Shown here: positions 61,091-64,000 of the stretch, piece after piece
Layout: each line of letters starts with the position of its first letter
Position numbering within the stretch: position 1 is the first letter of the stretch
Origin: DATAES01 sp963721305
GTDB lineage: Bacteria > Actinomycetota > Acidimicrobiia > Acidimicrobiales > JACDCH01
Length of the DNA: 64,000 bases
Assembly (NCBI GenBank): GCA_963721305.1
Contig: CAVRIR010000003.1
Coordinates: 930,001 to 994,000 of the forward strand
Direction: 5' to 3'
Notes under the pieces: generated by a model
What the model was told of the DNA's origin: nothing
What the model saw: only the letters and a program-made list of their open reading frames with translations
Databases searched by the model: none
Made by a program: the position numbers and the translations under genes

Positions 61091-61870
61091 TCAAATCTGT
61101 TCGGCGAGCAAGCGCGCCGCCGTCAGGAAACCGGTGTGGGCAACCATGCGGTGATCGGGGCGAACCGACTGTCCCTCGATGTGCCAGGTCCGGTGCAGCA
61201 CCTCGAGCGTCTCGGGCAGCGCGAAACGGCTCGACTCGAGCGAGTCGCGGAGTTGGACCGCCTGCAGGATCGTTGGCGTGTACGCCACGATCAGGCCGCC
61301 CGGCCGGAGGGCTCGCTCTGCGTGCTTGACGACCTGCCACGGCTCGGGCAGGTCGAGCACAACGCGGTCGAGGTCGATCTCGTCGATGCCGTCGTAGCAG
61401 TTGCGCATCTCCACCCGATAGCGGGACGCGGCGTCTGCGCCGAGGAAGCCATGCACGTTCTCGGCTGCGCGCGTGGCGAAGTCATCCCGCAACTCGTAGC
61501 CGACGACGTCGGCGCCGGCGCGGATCATCGCCATGGACAGCGCGCCCGACCCCACTCCTGATTCGAGCACGCGCACACCCGGATGGATGTCTGCGAGCAG
61601 CAACAGCGGGCCGAGATCCTTGGGATAGATGACCTGCGCGCCACGCGGCATCTTCAAGACGAAGTCGGACAACCGCGGCCGGAAGGCGAGGAAACGCGAC
61701 CCACGGCTCGATCGGAACACCGAGCCCTCCGGTTTGCCGACGATGTCGGCATGCGCGATCAAGCCGGTGTGCGAGTGGAACTCGCCCGCGTCGGTCAACG
61801 TGATGAGGTACCGACGCTCCTTGCCGTCGACGAGCAACACCTTCTCGCCGACGCGGAACTCACCGGCCAT
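61091..61870 (-). CDS. trmI: tRNA (adenine-58-N1)-methyltransferase TrmI
   Basis: 259 aa from ATG 61870, overlapping the ttuA stop by ATGA. The N-terminal beta domain (MAGEFRVGEKVLLVDGKERR) contains KMPRGAQVIYPKDLG; the Rossmann part has VLESGVGSGALSMAMIRAG and LDRVVLDLPEPWQVVKHAER. It makes m1A58 in the T-loop, and in M. tuberculosis the homolog also sits just beyond mpa. Its operon partners act on the neighbouring T-loop base 54. Confidence 0.95.
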   Translation of the reverse strand: MAGEFRVGEKVLLVDGKERRYLITLTDAGEFHSHTGLIAHADIVGKPEGSVFRSSRGSRFLAFRPRLSDFVLKMPRGAQVIYPKDLGPLLLLADIHPGVRVLESGVGSGALSMAMIRAGADVVGYELRDDFATRAAENVHGFLGADAASRYRVEMRNCYDGIDEIDLDRVVLDLPEPWQVVKHAERALRPGGLIVAYTPTILQAVQLRDSLESSRFALPETLEVLHRTWHIEGQSVRPDHRMVAHTGFLTAARLLAEQI

Positions 61871-62793
61871 CAACGCGCTCGCAGCTGCACCGGCTCGGCA
61901 CCGCTCGTGCGGGTGACGAGTTTGCAGAAAGCGCACATCGCTTCACTCGTCGGCGCTCCGCAGCGTTCGCATGAGCCGAGCTCGTGCTGCTCGGTCTCGG
62001 CTTCGAAGCGAGACGACGCGCGGCTGAGGAAGCCGAAGTAGAAGTCGAACTTCGAGCCCGGTGACTGCGCCTCGATCTGATTGAGCGCTTCCTTGTAGCC
62101 GAGGTGCTTGTTACCGACCGCCATCGGGCACTCCTCGACGATGTAGTCGATGCCCGCAAGGACGCAGTACGCGGCCATCTCGCGCTCACCCAACCGCACC
62201 AACGGCTTCACCTTGCGGGGAAAGCCGTTGCCGGCCGGGAGCACCGGCAGCTGGCGGCCGAGATAGTCGGTCTGCCATCGCAACACGTTGCCGAACAGCA
62301 CGGCTGCCTCGTCGTCGAGGTTGTGTCCGGTCGCGACGACGTCGTAGCCGTTCTCGCGCGCCGCCTTGTCGAACAAGTGGCGCTTCGACAGTCCGCAGGC
62401 GGAGCACGGGACGCGATGAGTGACCGCCGCTGCCGTCGGGATGTCGAAACCGTGTTCGTCGCGAAGATCACAGGTGAGCAGGTTCAGCCCGCGCTCGTCC
62501 GCGTACGCGTGCGCGTACGCGCTCGACTCGTCCGAGTACGGACCGATGCCGAGGCCGATGACGAAGCCGTCCGCGTCGTAGCCGAGCGCGCGCAGGATGT
62601 CCCAGCACGCGAGCGAGTCCTTCCCTCCGCTGACCGCGACCAGCACGCGATCGCCGAGTTCGAGCATTGAGAACTGCTCGATGGCCTTCGCCACTTGATC
62701 GCGGCACATGCGGAGGAAGTGGTCCGGGCAGTAGTTGGCGTTCTGCCGCCGTACGTCGATCACCGCGGGTTCGCGGCAGACGCGGCACTTCAC
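61870..62793 (-). CDS. ttuA: TtuA-type tRNA 2-thiouridine synthetase
   Basis: 307 aa from GTG 62793. PP-loop ATPase motif LVAVSGGKDSLACWDIL, cluster/catalytic cysteines in VPCSACGLSKRHL and IVEECPMAVGNK, and zinc knuckles at both ends (MKCRVCREPAVID with NYCPDHF; GSCERCGAPTSEAMCAFC). This matches TtuA/TtcA-group thiolases with C- and N-terminal zinc fingers, as in Thermus TtuA, which makes s2T54. The adjacent sulfur-carrier gene strengthens TtuA over TtcA. Confidence 0.9.
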   Translation of the reverse strand: MKCRVCREPAVIDVRRQNANYCPDHFLRMCRDQVAKAIEQFSMLELGDRVLVAVSGGKDSLACWDILRALGYDADGFVIGLGIGPYSDESSAYAHAYADERGLNLLTCDLRDEHGFDIPTAAAVTHRVPCSACGLSKRHLFDKAARENGYDVVATGHNLDDEAAVLFGNVLRWQTDYLGRQLPVLPAGNGFPRKVKPLVRLGEREMAAYCVLAGIDYIVEECPMAVGNKHLGYKEALNQIEAQSPGSKFDFYFGFLSRASSRFEAETEQHELGSCERCGAPTSEAMCAFCKLVTRTSGAEPVQLRAR

Positions 62794-62990
62794 CCGCAGC
62801 CTCCGGAGATCACCGGACGGATCTCGACGATCTCGTCGCCGTCGAGCATGGCATCACCCGGCACGAGCGTGTCGCCCCGGATGACGAGCACCGACTCGCG
62901 GTTGAGCTCGAGCCGGTTCAGCAACGCGATGACCGAGATCGGCGCGGGAACGTCGAGCTCTCGGCGCGGGTTGCGCAACACCACCTTCAC
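62790..62990 (-). CDS. ttuB: ThiS/MoaD-like sulfur carrier (TtuB candidate)
   Basis: 66 aa from GTG 62990, a beta-grasp protein (VLVIRGDTLVPGDAMLDGDE, then EIVEIRPVISGG). Sulfur carriers need a C-terminal Gly-Gly; here it is followed by two more residues (GGCG), so trimming or an unusual mode would be needed. The GGAGG encoding the Gly-Gly doubles as the ribosome site for ttuA, whose GTG overlaps the stop as GTGA. Coupling to ttuA argues for a tRNA-thiolation role over thiamine or MoCo. Confidence 0.82.
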   Translation of the reverse strand: MKVVLRNPRRELDVPAPISVIALLNRLELNRESVLVIRGDTLVPGDAMLDGDEIVEIRPVISGGCG

Positions 62991-63021
62991 GGCCGACAGG
63001 CTAGGACGCGGTTGCCCCGCG

Positions 63022-63246
63022 CTAGGACGGCTCGGATCGGGCCGAGTCCGAAAGCGCGCCCAGGTCCCTGATCAAGATGGTCTCACCGGGACGCAACTCG
63101 AATTGTTCGACGGCAGGCTTCGCCGTGACCAGCTTCCGGACGAGATGCGCGCTCGCGAGCGTGACCCACACCGTCAGCCAGGGGTGGCTGTTGCCGCGAA
63201 TGCCTCTACGGAACGCTGTCCGGCGCAACTTGCGGAGTGGATCCAT
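63022..63246 (-). CDS. Small conserved-looking protein, possible membrane association
   Basis: 74 aa. A basic start (LRKLRRTAFRRGIRGNSHPW), a moderately hydrophobic stretch (LTVWVTLASAHLVRKLV) and a short beta-rich end (QFELRPGETILIRDLG). I do not recognise it. It is 3 nt downstream of the 70-aa membrane protein gene on the same strand and appears to belong to a small-protein operon with it and the holin-like gene. Confidence 0.6.
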   Translation of the reverse strand: MDPLRKLRRTAFRRGIRGNSHPWLTVWVTLASAHLVRKLVTAKPAVEQFELRPGETILIRDLGALSDSARSEPS

Positions 63247-63249
63247 GAG

Positions 63250-63462
63250 TCACATCCTTCGGATCTCGACCACGGTGGACCGCTTGCGCCCGCGGCGCCG
63301 ACCGAGCAGGAACGCCACTCCGACAACGGTGACGGCGATGACAGCGCCGACGGCCACCGCGTACGACTTCACCTCGGTGCCGACGTGGTTGACGTCGACC
63401 TGCAACTCACGGAACTTGCGCTCGATGTCGTCGCGTCCGATCTGGGTCGGCTGAGCGTTCAT
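63250..63462 (-). CDS. Small DUF3618-like membrane protein
   Basis: 70 aa from ATG 63462, overlapping the upstream stop by ATGA. An N-terminal helix IGRDDIERKFRELQVDVNHV precedes one transmembrane segment (VAVGAVIAVTVVGVAFLLG) and a strongly basic tail (RRRGRKRSTVVEIRR). The layout is reminiscent of small DUF3618-type envelope proteins that accompany holin-like proteins; that name is from memory. Confidence 0.65.
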   Translation of the reverse strand: MNAQPTQIGRDDIERKFRELQVDVNHVGTEVKSYAVAVGAVIAVTVVGVAFLLGRRRGRKRSTVVEIRRM

Positions 63463-63794
63463 CGCGTTTTCTCCCGACTTGGGGCGATCCTGGTGATGGC
63501 GAGCGCGATCAGGATCCCGAGCACGGCCAGCCCCGCGGCGTACGGCATCCAGTTCCAATGGCCGCGCAGATGCTCGCCGGTGTGGGTCTCGAGCACCCGC
63601 ATCACCGCCAGTGTGAGGAGCAAGATGCCCGCAGTGCCCATGACGACGGCCGCGATGCCGAACCCGATGTAGCGTCCGAGACCCTTCAGCGGGTCGACCG
63701 TCTCCTGCCGACCGTAGGAGAGCAACAGCTCCCACAACTCGGTCACCACCTCGTTGATCGACTTCTGCTGCTGGGGCACGGGACTCCTCGACAT
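63459..63794 (-). CDS. Holin-X-like small membrane protein
   Basis: 111 aa. A leading amphipathic helix (INEVVTELWELLLSYGRQET) precedes two transmembrane helices (IGFGIAAVVMGTAGILLLTL, WMPYAAGLAVLGILIALAIT). This is the layout of the actinobacterial Holin-X superfamily III proteins. Despite the name, these chromosomal proteins are usually not phage-derived; the role is unclear. First gene of the three-gene small-protein set. Confidence 0.7.
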   Translation of the reverse strand: MSRSPVPQQQKSINEVVTELWELLLSYGRQETVDPLKGLGRYIGFGIAAVVMGTAGILLLTLAVMRVLETHTGEHLRGHWNWMPYAAGLAVLGILIALAITRIAPSREKTR

Positions 63795-63875
63795 TGCCGA
63801 TCTGGTCTGGGCAGACGCATTGCCTAGGCGAACGAGGAACGACGCGCAAGCTTCTCGCGCGCCGTGGATACCCGG

Positions 63876-64000
63876 TCATTGCATGGTCAAACGGGCGCGC
63901 AGGTATGCCTCTTCTTCGTTCAGCAACTCGTCGAGGCGTCGCAGACGTGTTTCGGGACCGGGTGATTCGAGCAGCTCCTGTTGATCCGCGGGCCCGAGCG
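63876..64000 (-). CDS. C-terminal end of a Lon-substrate-binding-domain-like protein (partial)
   Basis: The last 41 residues before TGA 63878-63876 read LGPADQQELLESPGPETRLR then RLDELLNEEEAYLRARLTMQ. This helical ending, with a DQQ-x-LLE and a RLxxLxxLLxEEE pattern, resembles small proteins consisting of the Lon N-terminal (LAN) domain. The rest lies beyond the window. The identification is tentative. Confidence 0.5.
   Translation of the reverse strand, partial: LGPADQQELLESPGPETRLRRLDELLNEEEAYLRARLTMQ

Noticed and set aside
1..64000. tRNA, rRNA, phage or integrase genes
   Set aside because: I looked for clover-leaf-like segments, rRNA cores and integrase/portal/terminase motifs and saw none. 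The Holin-X-like protein alone is not evidence of a prophage.

Overview
This window is GC-rich actinobacterial chromosome. Several markers support that placement: a complete Pup-proteasome locus (pafA, pup, dop, prcB, prcA, arc, pafB, pafC), an MshC-type mycothiol ligase together with DinB/MDMPI-fold proteins, an InhA-type enoyl-ACP reductase next to an F420:NADPH oxidoreductase, and a phosphatidyl-myo-inositol mannoside (PIM) gene set. A deep-branching class such as Acidimicrobiia is my inference from overall gene style; no 16S rRNA is present to confirm it. Most genes are on the minus strand and many overlap by ATGA or GTGA.

Layout. 1-22 kb, read right to left on the minus strand: npdG, mshC, lysophosphatidate-type acyltransferase, thrS, HIT hydrolase, small membrane protein, pgsA, PIM acyltransferase, pimA-like mannosyltransferase, lemA, htpX, DUF3048 lipoprotein, pdxS, pdxT, yebC, ruvC, ruvA. 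This follows the order thrS-HIT-pgsA1-acyltransferase-pimA ... pdxS-pdxT-yebC-ruvC-ruvA remembered from Mycobacterium. Plus-strand inserts interrupt it: a polytopic GT-C-like protein at 1.3-2.9 kb with deviant codon use, an MDMPI-fold gene, and an island at 12-16.5 kb (EF-G2, two DinB proteins, an aminotransferase and a nonapeptide-repeat microprotein). 22-29 kb: fabI/inhA, a phosphotransferase with a DUF6285-like partner, two CNNM/CBS proteins, TauE, an orphan ABC ATPase and an SRPBCC protein. 29-35 kb: an M23 peptidase and a thiamine salvage operon (thiN, thiB, thiP, thiQ) under a TPP riboswitch. 35-43.6 kb: aldo/keto reductase, acyl-CoA dehydrogenase, SDR, two LysM wall enzymes, a double-domain ThyX, an M20 amidohydrolase and a lipid-kinase-like protein. 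43.6-59.5 kb: helY, tatC, tatB, small proteins, GDPD, lepB, pafC, pafB, methyltransferase, pafA, prcA, prcB, pup, dop, arc. 59.6-64 kb: ferredoxin, MarP-like protease, a trmI-ttuA-ttuB tRNA T-loop module, small membrane proteins and the tail of a Lon-substrate-binding-type protein.

Four points deserve attention. (1) A 51-bp dispersed element with a 10-bp hairpin occurs four times, almost identically, at 8.9, 17.7, 23.3 and 28.7 kb. A diverged fifth member at 48.9 kb keeps the architecture with compensatory stem changes. The reading frames of two unrelated genes end inside it with the same peptide. (2) Nine otherwise intact genes carry about fourteen small indels. Each is most simply a 1-nt (or GC-repeat 2-nt) insertion, which looks like sequence error more than gene decay. 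(3) Several genes have a TANNNT -10 box 6-9 nt before the start codon, which implies leaderless transcription; pafA and prcB share an 11-bp promoter core. (4) The nonapeptide-repeat microprotein and the two-domain ThyX are unusual proteins.
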